Assembly: GCA_021204825.1 (NCBI GenBank)
Contig: JAJPYR010000086.1
Coordinates: forward strand, 1-37,831
DNA length: 37,831 nucleotides
Direction of reading: 5' to 3'
Source: Clostridia bacterium
Lineage (GTDB): Bacteria; Bacillota; Clostridia; Christensenellales; Borkfalkiaceae
Within the stretch, counting starts at the first letter, position 1; each line of letters starts with the position of its first letter. The notes beneath the pieces were generated by a model that worked only from the letters and a program-made list of their open reading frames with translations, was not told the DNA's origin and ran no database searches. Both the position numbers and the translations under genes were made by a program. Of this stretch, positions 23,354-30,797 are shown piece by piece.

Positions 23354-23545
23354 ATGGCAGTACCTAAAGGGAAAACATCCAAGCAGAGAACGGCGACAAG
23401 ATATGCCAACTACAAGGCCACAATGCCCACGCTTGTCGAGTGCCCTCATTGTCACCAGATGATGCAGGCGCACAGAGTCTGCAAGAACTGCGGCTACTAC
23501 GACAAGACTGAAGTTATTCCTGAAGAAAAAAAGAAAGCGAAGTAA
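23354..23545 (+). CDS. rpmF: 50S ribosomal protein L32
   Basis: This 63-residue ribosomal protein begins MAVPKGKTSKQRTATR, the standard L32 start. It is the zinc-ribbon form: C30, C33, C43 and C46 (CPHC, CKNC) are all kept. The C-terminal VIPEEKKKAK is typical. GAGAGGTATAGGAAC precedes the ATG and provides the ribosome-binding site. It is co-transcribed with DUF177 and ends in a terminator. Confidence 0.97.
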   Translation: MAVPKGKTSKQRTATRYANYKATMPTLVECPHCHQMMQAHRVCKNCGYYDKTEVIPEEKKKAK

Positions 23546-23551
23546 GATTGC

Positions 23552-23580
23552 AAGGGCTGCCCGCAAAGCAGTCCTTTTTT
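23552..23580 (+). terminator. Terminator after rpmF
   Basis: A 9-bp stem AAGGGCTGC/GCAGTCCTT (one G-U pair) has a 7-nt loop and is followed by four or more T. Confidence 0.9.
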
Positions 23581-23585
23581 ATTAG

Positions 23586-23705
23586 CTGCCTGTATAAGGC
23601 CCTCTGCAGATGTCTGTATCCGGCCCTCTGCAGCTGCCTGTATCCGGCACTCTGCAGCTGCCTGCATCCGGCCCTCTGCAGCTGCCTGTATCCGGCCCCC
23701 TGCGG
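23586..23705 (+). repeat. Tandem repeat, 5 units of exactly 24 bp
   Basis: Five copies of CTGCCTGTATCCGGCCCTCT plus GCAG lie at 23586-23609, 23610-23633, 23634-23657, 23658-23681 and 23682-23705, with a partial sixth after. Copies differ at one to four positions. It sits between the rpmF terminator and asnS. The 24-bp length keeps reading frames open, which makes the asnS frame look longer upstream than it is. Confidence 0.95.
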
Positions 23706-23786
23706 ATGCCTGCAAAATTCTCTCAAGGCCGCCCCAGGCCTCGCACCGGGCTTTGCATCCGCTGCCTTTTCAGCAGGAGAAACCAT

Positions 23787-25190
23787 ATGAAACACGTAGA
23801 TATAGCGGTTATTTTCAACTGCCCTTCCAAAGAGTATGTATCCCATGGACAGATATATGACATGGAGGGCGTCATACCGGTCTGCGGATGGGTCCGCACA
23901 TCCCGCGAGTCCAAGAACGTTGCTTTTCTGGAAATCAATGACGGCACAACTCTGCGCAATCTGCAGGTCATTATAGACAAGGAAAAATTCCCGAGGCCGT
24001 ATTATGAGAAGGCCATGCCGGTAGGCACGTCAGTATGCGTATACGGCAGGCTTGTCAGGTCAGAACGCAACGGGGAGGAACTTCATATGGAGAGCCTTGA
24101 GATCTTAGGGGAGTGTCCGCAGGATTTCCCGCTGCAGAAGAAGTATCATACGCTGGAGTACCTTCGGACCATACCTCACCTAAGGCCCCGCACAAGATAC
24201 TTCGAGGCAGTCTTAAGGGTTCGCAGCACGCTCTCGTATGCCATCCATCATTATTTCCGGTATGAAGGGTTCACGTATGTCCACACTCCGATCATAACCG
24301 GTTCGGACTGCGAAGGGGCAGGGGAGATGTTCCGCGTCACTACAAACGCCTGGGATGCAAAAGGGGAGACTGCGGAAGAGTATTACAGGCAGGACTTCTT
24401 CGGCACCAAGGCAGGCCTCACAGTATCCGGACAGCTTGAAGGGGAGATGGCCGCCATGGGCTTAGGAAGGATATACACCTTCGGCCCCACATTCCGCGCG
24501 GAGCACAGCAACACCACAAGGCATGCCGCAGAATTCTGGCAGATAGAGCCCGAGGTCTGCTTTGCGGACCTTAATGACATCATGGACATAGCGGAGGACT
24601 TTATAAAGAGCATCATAGAAGATGTCATCGGAAACTGCCTTGATGAGATGGAATACTTTGAATCCCAGGGTGCCAAGGGCCTTTGGGACAGGCTCAATTC
24701 CGTAGTTCATACGTCATTTGCAAGGGTTTCGTATACGGATGCCATAGACCTTTTAAAGAGGTCCGGCAAAGAGTTCAGGTACCCCGTGGACTGGGGCGTG
24801 GACCTGCAGACGGAGCATGAAAGGTACCTTACGGAAGAGGTCTTCAAAAAGCCCGTCTTCGTAACGGACTACCCTATGGACATAAAGGCCTTCTACATGA
24901 AGCAGAACCCGGACGGCAAAACCGTTGCCGCAACGGATCTTCTGGTGCCCGGCATAGGGGAGATTATAGGCTGCAGCGAAAGGGAGGCAGACTATAACAA
25001 GCTTGCGGCCGCCATGGAAAAGCGCGGCATGCCCCTCGAGGCATACAGAGAGTATCTGGACACCCGCCGCTACGGCTCCGTGCCTCATTCGGGCTTCGGA
25101 TTAGGCTTTGAACGCATGCTCATGTACGTTACCGGCGTGCAGAACATCCGGGACACCCTTCTGTTCCCCAGGACAGTGGGAAGCCTGTAG
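23787..25190 (+). CDS. asnS: Asparaginyl-tRNA synthetase
   Basis: This 467-residue class II synthetase charges tRNA-Asn. The N-terminal OB-fold anticodon domain includes VCGWVRTSRESKNVAFLEINDGT. The class II core has motif 2 in TFGPTFRAEHSNTTRHAAEFWQIEPE and motif 3 in GFGLGFERMLMYVTG. TVSGQLEGEMAAMGLGR, with its glutamine loop, is typical of AsnRS rather than AspRS. I chose the ATG at 23787 since AGGAG lies eight bases upstream; the open frame further upstream is only the tandem repeat. No T-box was seen. Confidence 0.95.
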   Translation: MKHVDIAVIFNCPSKEYVSHGQIYDMEGVIPVCGWVRTSRESKNVAFLEINDGTTLRNLQVIIDKEKFPRPYYEKAMPVGTSVCVYGRLVRSERNGEELHMESLEILGECPQDFPLQKKYHTLEYLRTIPHLRPRTRYFEAVLRVRSTLSYAIHHYFRYEGFTYVHTPIITGSDCEGAGEMFRVTTNAWDAKGETAEEYYRQDFFGTKAGLTVSGQLEGEMAAMGLGRIYTFGPTFRAEHSNTTRHAAEFWQIEPEVCFADLNDIMDIAEDFIKSIIEDVIGNCLDEMEYFESQGAKGLWDRLNSVVHTSFARVSYTDAIDLLKRSGKEFRYPVDWGVDLQTEHERYLTEEVFKKPVFVTDYPMDIKAFYMKQNPDGKTVAATDLLVPGIGEIIGCSEREADYNKLAAAMEKRGMPLEAYREYLDTRRYGSVPHSGFGLGFERMLMYVTGVQNIRDTLLFPRTVGSL

Positions 25191-25233
25191 AAAAACACAG
25201 AAAAACTTGCACATGGATTGAAACAAATGCCAG

Positions 25234-25263
25234 TTGCACACGGCAGCTGTTTGCGCATATAAT
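25234..25263 (+). promoter_or_regulatory. Promoter of the copper cassette
   Basis: TTGCAC (25234-25239) and TATAAT (25258-25263) have an 18-bp spacer. The predicted start near 25270 leaves a leader of about 190 nt before copA. No cop box (TACAnnTGTA) or clear CsoR-type palindrome was found. Confidence 0.65.
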
Positions 25264-25289
25264 ATAAAGTGGCTTAATATTGAGTCTGC

Positions 25290-25475
25290 ATGGAGTTCGC
25301 AGCTTTTTTTCCGTGTCTGTCCTTCCCGGAGTGTTTAAAATACTGTATCTCCGATACTAAGAACAGGATGTACACATTATATCCTTATATCTTCCAAATC
25401 CTCCTGCAGACGACAGTCAGAGCCGCTCATTTCTTTAGCTTATACCTATTATTAATATATGGAAAAGAGATATGA
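25290..25475 (+). CDS. Possible 61-residue upstream ORF overlapping copA
   Basis: An ATG-started 61-codon ORF lies in the copA leader and ends 17 bases inside copA, in another frame. The predicted peptide is hydrophobic and has three cysteines near its N-terminus (C9, C15, C19). No good Shine-Dalgarno sequence precedes it and I recognise no family, so it may be chance. If translated, it could couple or gate copA translation. Confidence 0.25.
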   Translation: MEFAAFFPCLSFPECLKYCISDTKNRMYTLYPYIFQILLQTTVRAAHFFSLYLLLIYGKEI

Positions 25476-28002
25476 CATTACAGGGATGACATGCTCTGCA
25501 TGCTCTTCCGGAATAGAAAGGACGGTCTCCAAGCTGGACGGTGTGACCTCATGCGAAGTGTCCCTGATCGGCAAGAGCATGAAGGTTGTCTATGACCCTG
25601 CCGTCCTTGCGGAGCAGGACATAATGGATGCCGTCACCGGCCTGGGGTACGGGATATACTTTGAGGGCGAGGCACCAAAGACCAGAAAGTCCAGAAGGGA
25701 CATACAGCTCCTCATAAGGTTCATTGTATCCGTTGTGTTCCTTGTGCCCCTCATGACCTTCTCCATGTGCTACATGTTCGGCGGACCTGTTCCCAAGGGA
25801 ATAGACCCCAATGAGGGGAACGGGCAGTGGTTCTGCCTCGTAACTCTTATTCTGTCCGCCGTGGTCATAGGCATCAACTATGAATACTTCACCCGCGGCA
25901 TAAAGGCCGTGTTCAAGAAGGTGCCCAACATGGACACCCTGGTGTGCCTCGGCTCGGGCGTTTCGTTCATATATTCTCTGGTTTTGACCATCCTTATCTT
26001 CATCGGCATCTACAACCCCAACAAGGCCGCATGGGCGGATTTCACAATGGACCTTCACTTTGAATCCGCGGCCATGATCTTAGCTCTCGTAGACCTTGGC
26101 AAGTGGCTTGAGGAGCTCTCCAAGAAAAAGACGGGGGATGCTGTGGAGAAGCTTTTGAAGCTCACACCGGACACGGTGCTCGTGGTCCGGGACGGCTCGG
26201 AGCGGATGATTCCCGTAAGCCAGGTGGAAGAAGGGGACATTGTCATCATAAAGCAGGGAGAGTACATCCCTGTGGACGGCGTCATTGTGGAGGGCACATC
26301 CGCTGTGGACAAGAGCGCCATTACGGGCGAGAGCCTTCCCGTGGAAGTGCAGCCAGGGGATGAGGTTATGTCCGCATCTTTGGTAACTTCCGGCGTCATA
26401 CGCATAAAGGCGTTGAAGGTCGGGGATGAGACAACCCTTTCAAAGATAGTCAAGATGGTCCGCGAGGCAGGAACGAGCAAGGCTCCTATACAGAAGTTCG
26501 CAGACCAGGTGGCAGGCATATTCGTGCCCATCGTTGTGGTCATAGCGCTTATTACCTTCCTTGTATGGCTTATCGTGGACGGCGGCTTCGTTGCAGAGCA
26601 CTGCATAACCTTTGCTATAAATGTGCTCGTTGTGTCCTGTCCGTGCGCCTTAGGTCTTGCGACCCCTGTTGCCATCATGACCTCCACAGGCAAAGCTGCA
26701 TCCTTCGGCATCCTGTACAAGGATGCAGAGTGCCTGCAGAACGTGAGGGACGTCAATGCCATCCTGCTGGACAAAACGGCCACTATAACAGAGGGCAAGC
26801 CGGAGGTAAACGCATTCTATTCCTTCGGCATGGATGAGAAGAAGGCCCTCCGCATCGCCTGCGGCATAGAGAAGAACTCCAACCATCCCCTTGCAAAGTG
26901 CGTTGTGTCCTTTGCGGAGGGGGACAGCGCGGATGTGGAAGACTTCGTGTACACTGTAGGCAAAGGCGCCGAGGCATATTATGACGGCCGTCATTATTTC
27001 CTTGGCAATGAGAGGTTCATAACCCAGTCCAGGATAACAGGGGACGTACGCAGGCTTGCGTACAGGCTCTCCACAGAAGGCAATACGGTTATATATCTTG
27101 CAGATGAGCGCAGAGTCGTGGCCCTGTTCTCAATTGCAGACAGGGTAAAGACCCACAGCAAGGAAGCCGTTGAGCTCTTAAAGAGCCGTGACATACGCGT
27201 TGCCATGCTCACAGGAGACGGTGAGAAGACTGCAAAGGCAGTGGCAGCTTCCGTAGGGATAGATGATTATCTTGCGGAATGCCTGCCGGAGGACAAGCTC
27301 AAGGCCGTGCAGAACCTGCACTTAGCCGGCGGCACTGTAGCAATGGTGGGAGACGGCATAAATGACTCTCCTGCGCTGAAGGAAGCAGATGTGGGCATTG
27401 CCATAGGCAACGGAACGGACATTGCCATAGACTCAGCGGGGGTGGTTCTCGTGGGGGATGACCTCCGTGCTCTGGACACTGTGATAGACCTTTCCAAGGC
27501 AACGGTCCGCAACATAAAGGAGAACCTGTTCTGGGCGTTCATATACAACATCATAATGATACCGGTTGCGGCCGGCGTGTTCTACTCGCTCAACTTCACG
27601 TTCAGCCCCTGGATCTCGGCAGCCTGCATGTGCGTAAGCTCGCTGTTCGTGGTCTGCAACGCCTTAAGGCTTCTTTTATATAAGAACAAGAGATATTCCC
27701 TGGACCCTGCGCCTGTGCCTGTGAGGGAGATTCCGGAGGGTGCAGTTCCTGCGGAAACACAAGACAATTCTGCCTCGGCAGACGGAGGAAAGATGAAAAA
27801 GACAGTATATGTGGACGGAATGATGTGCCAGCACTGCGTAATGCACGTAACCAATGCCATCTCTTCATGCACCAATGTGGAGTCAGTGAACGTGGACCTC
27901 AAGAAGGGCACGGCGGAAGTCACATACACGGAGCCTGTATCGGATGAGGAGATCACAAAGGCCGTATTAGATGCAGGATACACAGTCAGGAAGATCAAAT
28001 AA
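25459..28002 (+). CDS. copA: Copper-exporting P1B-type ATPase with fused C-terminal CopZ-like domain
   Basis: This 847-residue membrane pump moves Cu(I) out of the cytoplasm. The N-terminal HMA domain has GMTCSAC (C12, C15). Membrane helices and the actuator TGES (ITGESLP) follow, then the metal-site helix SCPCALG (C394, P395, C396), the phosphorylation loop, HP (NSNHPLAK), TGDGEKTA and the hinge GDGINDSPAL. The phosphorylation loop reads D438-K-T-A-T, where the family has DKTGT. After the last helices comes a linker of about 35 residues and a second HMA domain with GMMCQHC (C790, C793), an unusual C-terminal position. No Shine-Dalgarno sequence precedes the ATG. Confidence 0.93.
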   Translation: MEKRYDITGMTCSACSSGIERTVSKLDGVTSCEVSLIGKSMKVVYDPAVLAEQDIMDAVTGLGYGIYFEGEAPKTRKSRRDIQLLIRFIVSVVFLVPLMTFSMCYMFGGPVPKGIDPNEGNGQWFCLVTLILSAVVIGINYEYFTRGIKAVFKKVPNMDTLVCLGSGVSFIYSLVLTILIFIGIYNPNKAAWADFTMDLHFESAAMILALVDLGKWLEELSKKKTGDAVEKLLKLTPDTVLVVRDGSERMIPVSQVEEGDIVIIKQGEYIPVDGVIVEGTSAVDKSAITGESLPVEVQPGDEVMSASLVTSGVIRIKALKVGDETTLSKIVKMVREAGTSKAPIQKFADQVAGIFVPIVVVIALITFLVWLIVDGGFVAEHCITFAINVLVVSCPCALGLATPVAIMTSTGKAASFGILYKDAECLQNVRDVNAILLDKTATITEGKPEVNAFYSFGMDEKKALRIACGIEKNSNHPLAKCVVSFAEGDSADVEDFVYTVGKGAEAYYDGRHYFLGNERFITQSRITGDVRRLAYRLSTEGNTVIYLADERRVVALFSIADRVKTHSKEAVELLKSRDIRVAMLTGDGEKTAKAVAASVGIDDYLAECLPEDKLKAVQNLHLAGGTVAMVGDGINDSPALKEADVGIAIGNGTDIAIDSAGVVLVGDDLRALDTVIDLSKATVRNIKENLFWAFIYNIIMIPVAAGVFYSLNFTFSPWISAACMCVSSLFVVCNALRLLLYKNKRYSLDPAPVPVREIPEGAVPAETQDNSASADGGKMKKTVYVDGMMCQHCVMHVTNAISSCTNVESVNVDLKKGTAEVTYTEPVSDEEITKAVLDAGYTVRKIK
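27784..27795 (+). promoter_or_regulatory. Internal Shine-Dalgarno and in-frame ATG before the C-terminal HMA domain of CopA
   Basis: GGAGG (27784-27788) stands four bases before an ATG (27793-27795) that is in frame with copA (Met779). Initiation here would give a free 69-residue protein, MKKTVYVDGMMCQHC onward, the size and form of a CopZ copper chaperone. This could be a real second start or the leftover start of a once separate copZ gene fused to copA. Confidence 0.55.
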
Positions 28003-28023
28003 AATTCCTTTCGAGGTGAAGAT

Positions 28024-28272
28024 ATGTTAGGTAAAAAGAAGAACTATGAGAAGAAAATGCGCTTCTATATAGACGGTGTCATAACATCCCGCGGCGACAT
28101 GCGCATCACCGAGGCCCTCTGCAATGTCTCCGGGCTGTCCTACATAGACGTCAACCGCAAGAAGTCCTTCGTGGACTGCTGTTATATGAACTTCATCTCA
28201 GTAGAACAGGTCCGCACTGCCTTAGGAAAGCTCGGCTACAAGATCTCAAAAGTAGAGGACATCATCCAGTAA
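28024..28272 (+). CDS. HMA-fold small protein lacking the metal-binding CxxC
   Basis: This 82-residue protein lines up over its length with the CopZ-like protein encoded next: RFYIDG, then a helix, IDVNRKKSFVD, and a final SVEQVRTALGKLGYKISKVEDI. At the metal loop GMxCxxC it reads GVITSRG, so both ligand cysteines are replaced (T21, G24). Three other cysteines remain (C33, C52, C53). An N-terminal lysine-rich extension MLGKKKNYEKK precedes the fold. GAGGTG precedes the ATG and the gene starts 21 bases after copA. A regulatory, scaffolding or other-ligand role is possible; copper transfer by the normal loop is not. Confidence 0.75.
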   Translation: MLGKKKNYEKKMRFYIDGVITSRGDMRITEALCNVSGLSYIDVNRKKSFVDCCYMNFISVEQVRTALGKLGYKISKVEDIIQ

Positions 28273-28297
28273 CGCCCGCCGCCGGATTACATGCCCT

Positions 28298-28341
28298 GCT
28301 GCCGGAGCAACGCCCGCTGCCGGAGCAACGCCCGCTGCCGG
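28298..28341 (+). repeat. Tandem repeat, 2.4 units of 18 bp
   Basis: GCTGCCGGAGCAACGCCC occurs at 28298-28315 and 28316-28333, with a partial copy to 28341. A related CGCCGCCGG word precedes it. It lies about 100 bp before the small HMA gene at 28444. Confidence 0.85.
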
Positions 28342-28443
28342 TTTCCTGTCCGGCCTGTTCAAGGCCTTTTTGCCGGGACTGTATCAGCCAATCCAGCCCC
28401 AGGGCCACGTATGCGGCCCGGAGTCTTTCAAGGAGAAATCCGT

Positions 28444-28671
28444 ATGAAGAAGTTTGTGTACATAGACGGAATGTGCTGTGACAAGTGCGCCCAGCGTGCA
28501 GAGAATGCCATCGCTGCCTGCAGGAACGTGGTGAACTGCGATGTCAAGCTCAAAAAGAACATGGCCATAGTGCGCTCACGTGAGCCTGTCTCGGATGATG
28601 AGATCCGTGAGGCAGTGGACAGGGCAGGCTTCACCGTCACCAATATAGAAGAGGTTGCCTCCAGGTTCTGA
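28444..28671 (+). CDS. copZ: CopZ-like copper chaperone
   Basis: This 75-residue HMA-domain protein has the metal loop GMCCDKC (ligands C12 and C15, plus an extra C11). The rest follows the ferredoxin-like HMA fold, ending EPVSDDEIREAVDRAGFTVTNIEE, closely like the C-terminal domain of the upstream CopA (EPVSDEEITKAVLDAGYTV), which points to duplication. It should carry Cu(I) to the CopA pump. AAGGAG (28430-28435) is eight bases upstream, fixing this start over the longer open frame through the repeats. Confidence 0.88.
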   Translation: MKKFVYIDGMCCDKCAQRAENAIAACRNVVNCDVKLKKNMAIVRSREPVSDDEIREAVDRAGFTVTNIEEVASRF

Positions 28672-28728
28672 CATACTCTAATTTCCAGGGTGCCGGTGTT
28701 CCCGCAGCGGCAAACCAGGCCGTTTCAC

Positions 28729-28802
28729 CTGCGGCTAATGCTGTCCATACTGCGGCTCATGCGTCCCACCTGCGGCTCATGCGTCCCACCTGCGGCAGCA
28801 GG
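28729..28802 (+). repeat. Tandem repeat, 3.6 units of 20-21 bp
   Basis: CTGCGGCTCATGCGTCCCAC is exact at 28750-28769 and 28770-28789, with a diverged copy at 28729-28749 and a partial one after. A perfect palindrome GCCGCCCT-GA-AGGGCGGC follows at 28802-28819. Both lie just before uvrC. Confidence 0.9.
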
Positions 28803-28856
28803 CCGCCCTGAAGGGCGGCGGCTCCCAGTGGCCGCTTGTATGGCTTTTGAAGATAT

Positions 28857-30665
28857 ATGGACATTATACAGGAAAAACTGAAGCTCTTGCCGGACAGTCC
28901 TGGCGTGTACATCATGCTGGACAAATTCGGCAATGTCATATATGTCGGCAAGGCCAGGGTCCTCAAGAACAGGGTACGCCAGTACTTCCACAATTCTCCA
29001 AAGCCTGAGAAGGTCATGAAGATGGTGGAGAACATAGCGGACTTCAACTACATAATAACGGAATCGGAGATATCAGCTCTCGCGCTTGAGAACAACCTCA
29101 TCAAGAAGTACAAGCCCAAGTACAATATCCTTTTGAAGGATGACAAGACATATCCTTATATAAAGGTGGCCCTCAAGGAAGATTTCCCAAACTTCACCCA
29201 GACCAGAAAGCTTAAGAAGGACGGCTCCAAATATTACGGCCCTTTCATGGGCGGCATAAACGTCAAGGACATCCTGGATACGGTCCAGATGACCTTTGCT
29301 GTCCGTCTTTGCCAAACGCCCACGACAGGCAACAGGCGTGAGTGCCTCAACTATCACATAGGCCGCTGCGGCGCTCCCTGTGCAGGCAAGATTACCAAAG
29401 AAGAGTATGCAGTGCGCGTGCAGAAGGCAATGCAGTTTCTGGACGGGGATTACAAAGAGGCGCAGCAGCTTTTGACGCAGAAGATGATGAACGCCGCTGA
29501 GAATGAGAACTTTGAGATGGCCCTGGATTACAAGAACAAGCTGGGGATGCTCTCAAAGCTGGAGGACAGAAGGATAACGTCCCTCAACAGGTACATAGAC
29601 GCGGACATTATAGGGTACGCAACCAACGGGCTCTATTCCGTGGCAGGCCTTCTCATAACCCGCAAGGGCATCATGCAGGGCGGCTGGAATTATGCCCTGG
29701 ACGGCGCCAATATGGATGACGGCGAAGCTCTTACAAGCTTCATTATCCAGTATTACTCAACTCATGAGATACCAGCGGAGCTCATTGTCCCTGAGTTCTG
29801 CGAAAAGGACCTTCTGACCAGATATTTCAAGGAAACCCACGGGAAGAATGTGGAGATAACCCTCGCAAAGCAGGGGGACAAGGCAAGGCTCTTGAAGATG
29901 GCCACGGACAACGCCGCAGAGTATCTGGAGAAGGCCGTGGGAAAGATAAAGCACAAGGATGACATGACCATCAACGCCTGCACAAGGCTGCAGGAGCTGT
30001 TGGGGCTCCGGAAGTACCCCAGGCGCATGGAGTGCTTTGATATCTCCAACGTTTCCGGTGTGGACAAAGTGGCCTCAATGGTTGTCTTCATAGACGGCGA
30101 AGCGGAACGCTCTTCATACCGCAGGTTCAAGATAAAGACAGTGGAAGGGGCCAATGACTTTGCATCCATGCATGAAGTGCTTGTCCGCAGGCTCTCCAAG
30201 CTGGGCACGGAGGAAGAGGCGCGCTTCCCCAAGCCGGACCTCATTATTATAGACGGCGGAAAAGGACAGCTTTCCGCAGTCCGTGAGGTCTTTGATGAGA
30301 TGGGCATAGAGGACATAGAGCTCATATCCCTTGCCAAGAAGGAAGAGGAGATCTTCACGGAGAACGGCAGGGACTCCATAAAGATTCCGCACAATGACTA
30401 CGCCCTCCAGATGCTCCAGCGCATCCGTGACGAGGCCCACAGGTTCGCCATAACATACTTCAGGAGCCTTCATTCCAAGCGCAACCTCCAGAGCGTGCTT
30501 ATGGAGATAGACGGCATAGGCCCCGTAAAGCGCAATGCGCTCCTGGAAAAGTTCGGCTCCCTGGACAGCATCATGAATGCCTCTGTGGAAGAGATAGCGA
30601 AGGTGGAGGGCATCTCTGTTGCCCTTGCGGAGAAGATAAAGGATTACCTGGACAACAGCCTGTAA
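28857..30665 (+). CDS. uvrC: Excinuclease ABC subunit C
   Basis: This 602-residue nuclease makes both incisions in nucleotide excision repair with UvrAB. The N-terminal GIY-YIG domain reads PGVYIMLDKFGNVIYVGKA. The cysteine cluster region CLNYHIGRCGAPC, the UVR motif (QKMMNAAENENFEMALDYKNKL, about 205-230), the RNase-H-like domain with ECFDISNVSG and DLIIIDGGKGQLSA, and C-terminal tandem helix-hairpin-helix motifs (IDGIGPVKRNALLEKFGSLD) all follow in order. Length is normal. The ribosome-binding site is weak (GAAG). Confidence 0.97.
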   Translation: MDIIQEKLKLLPDSPGVYIMLDKFGNVIYVGKARVLKNRVRQYFHNSPKPEKVMKMVENIADFNYIITESEISALALENNLIKKYKPKYNILLKDDKTYPYIKVALKEDFPNFTQTRKLKKDGSKYYGPFMGGINVKDILDTVQMTFAVRLCQTPTTGNRRECLNYHIGRCGAPCAGKITKEEYAVRVQKAMQFLDGDYKEAQQLLTQKMMNAAENENFEMALDYKNKLGMLSKLEDRRITSLNRYIDADIIGYATNGLYSVAGLLITRKGIMQGGWNYALDGANMDDGEALTSFIIQYYSTHEIPAELIVPEFCEKDLLTRYFKETHGKNVEITLAKQGDKARLLKMATDNAAEYLEKAVGKIKHKDDMTINACTRLQELLGLRKYPRRMECFDISNVSGVDKVASMVVFIDGEAERSSYRRFKIKTVEGANDFASMHEVLVRRLSKLGTEEEARFPKPDLIIIDGGKGQLSAVREVFDEMGIEDIELISLAKKEEEIFTENGRDSIKIPHNDYALQMLQRIRDEAHRFAITYFRSLHSKRNLQSVLMEIDGIGPVKRNALLEKFGSLDSIMNASVEEIAKVEGISVALAEKIKDYLDNSL

Positions 30666-30797
30666 TTCCTTAATTTGCCAATAAATTCCTAAATAAAGAT
30701 AAATTATTCCAGTATTATGCGAGACATAACAACTGGTGGATAAAGGCTGGAAATGGCCGTATATGTGCAAAGTTCCGGGACACAGGAGGAAGACAGC

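Noticed and set aside
23610..23786. N-terminal extension of asnS through the 24-bp repeats
   Set aside because: The 24-bp period keeps the frame open by itself. AsnRS proteins start at the ATG with AGGAG at 23774-23778.
23581..23786. T-box leader for asnS
   Set aside because: No AGGGTGGNACCGCG-like T-box sequence is present between the rpmF terminator and asnS.
28291..28443. N-terminal extension of the small CopZ
   Set aside because: It translates a GC-rich repeat; AAGGAG and the family start both point to 28444.
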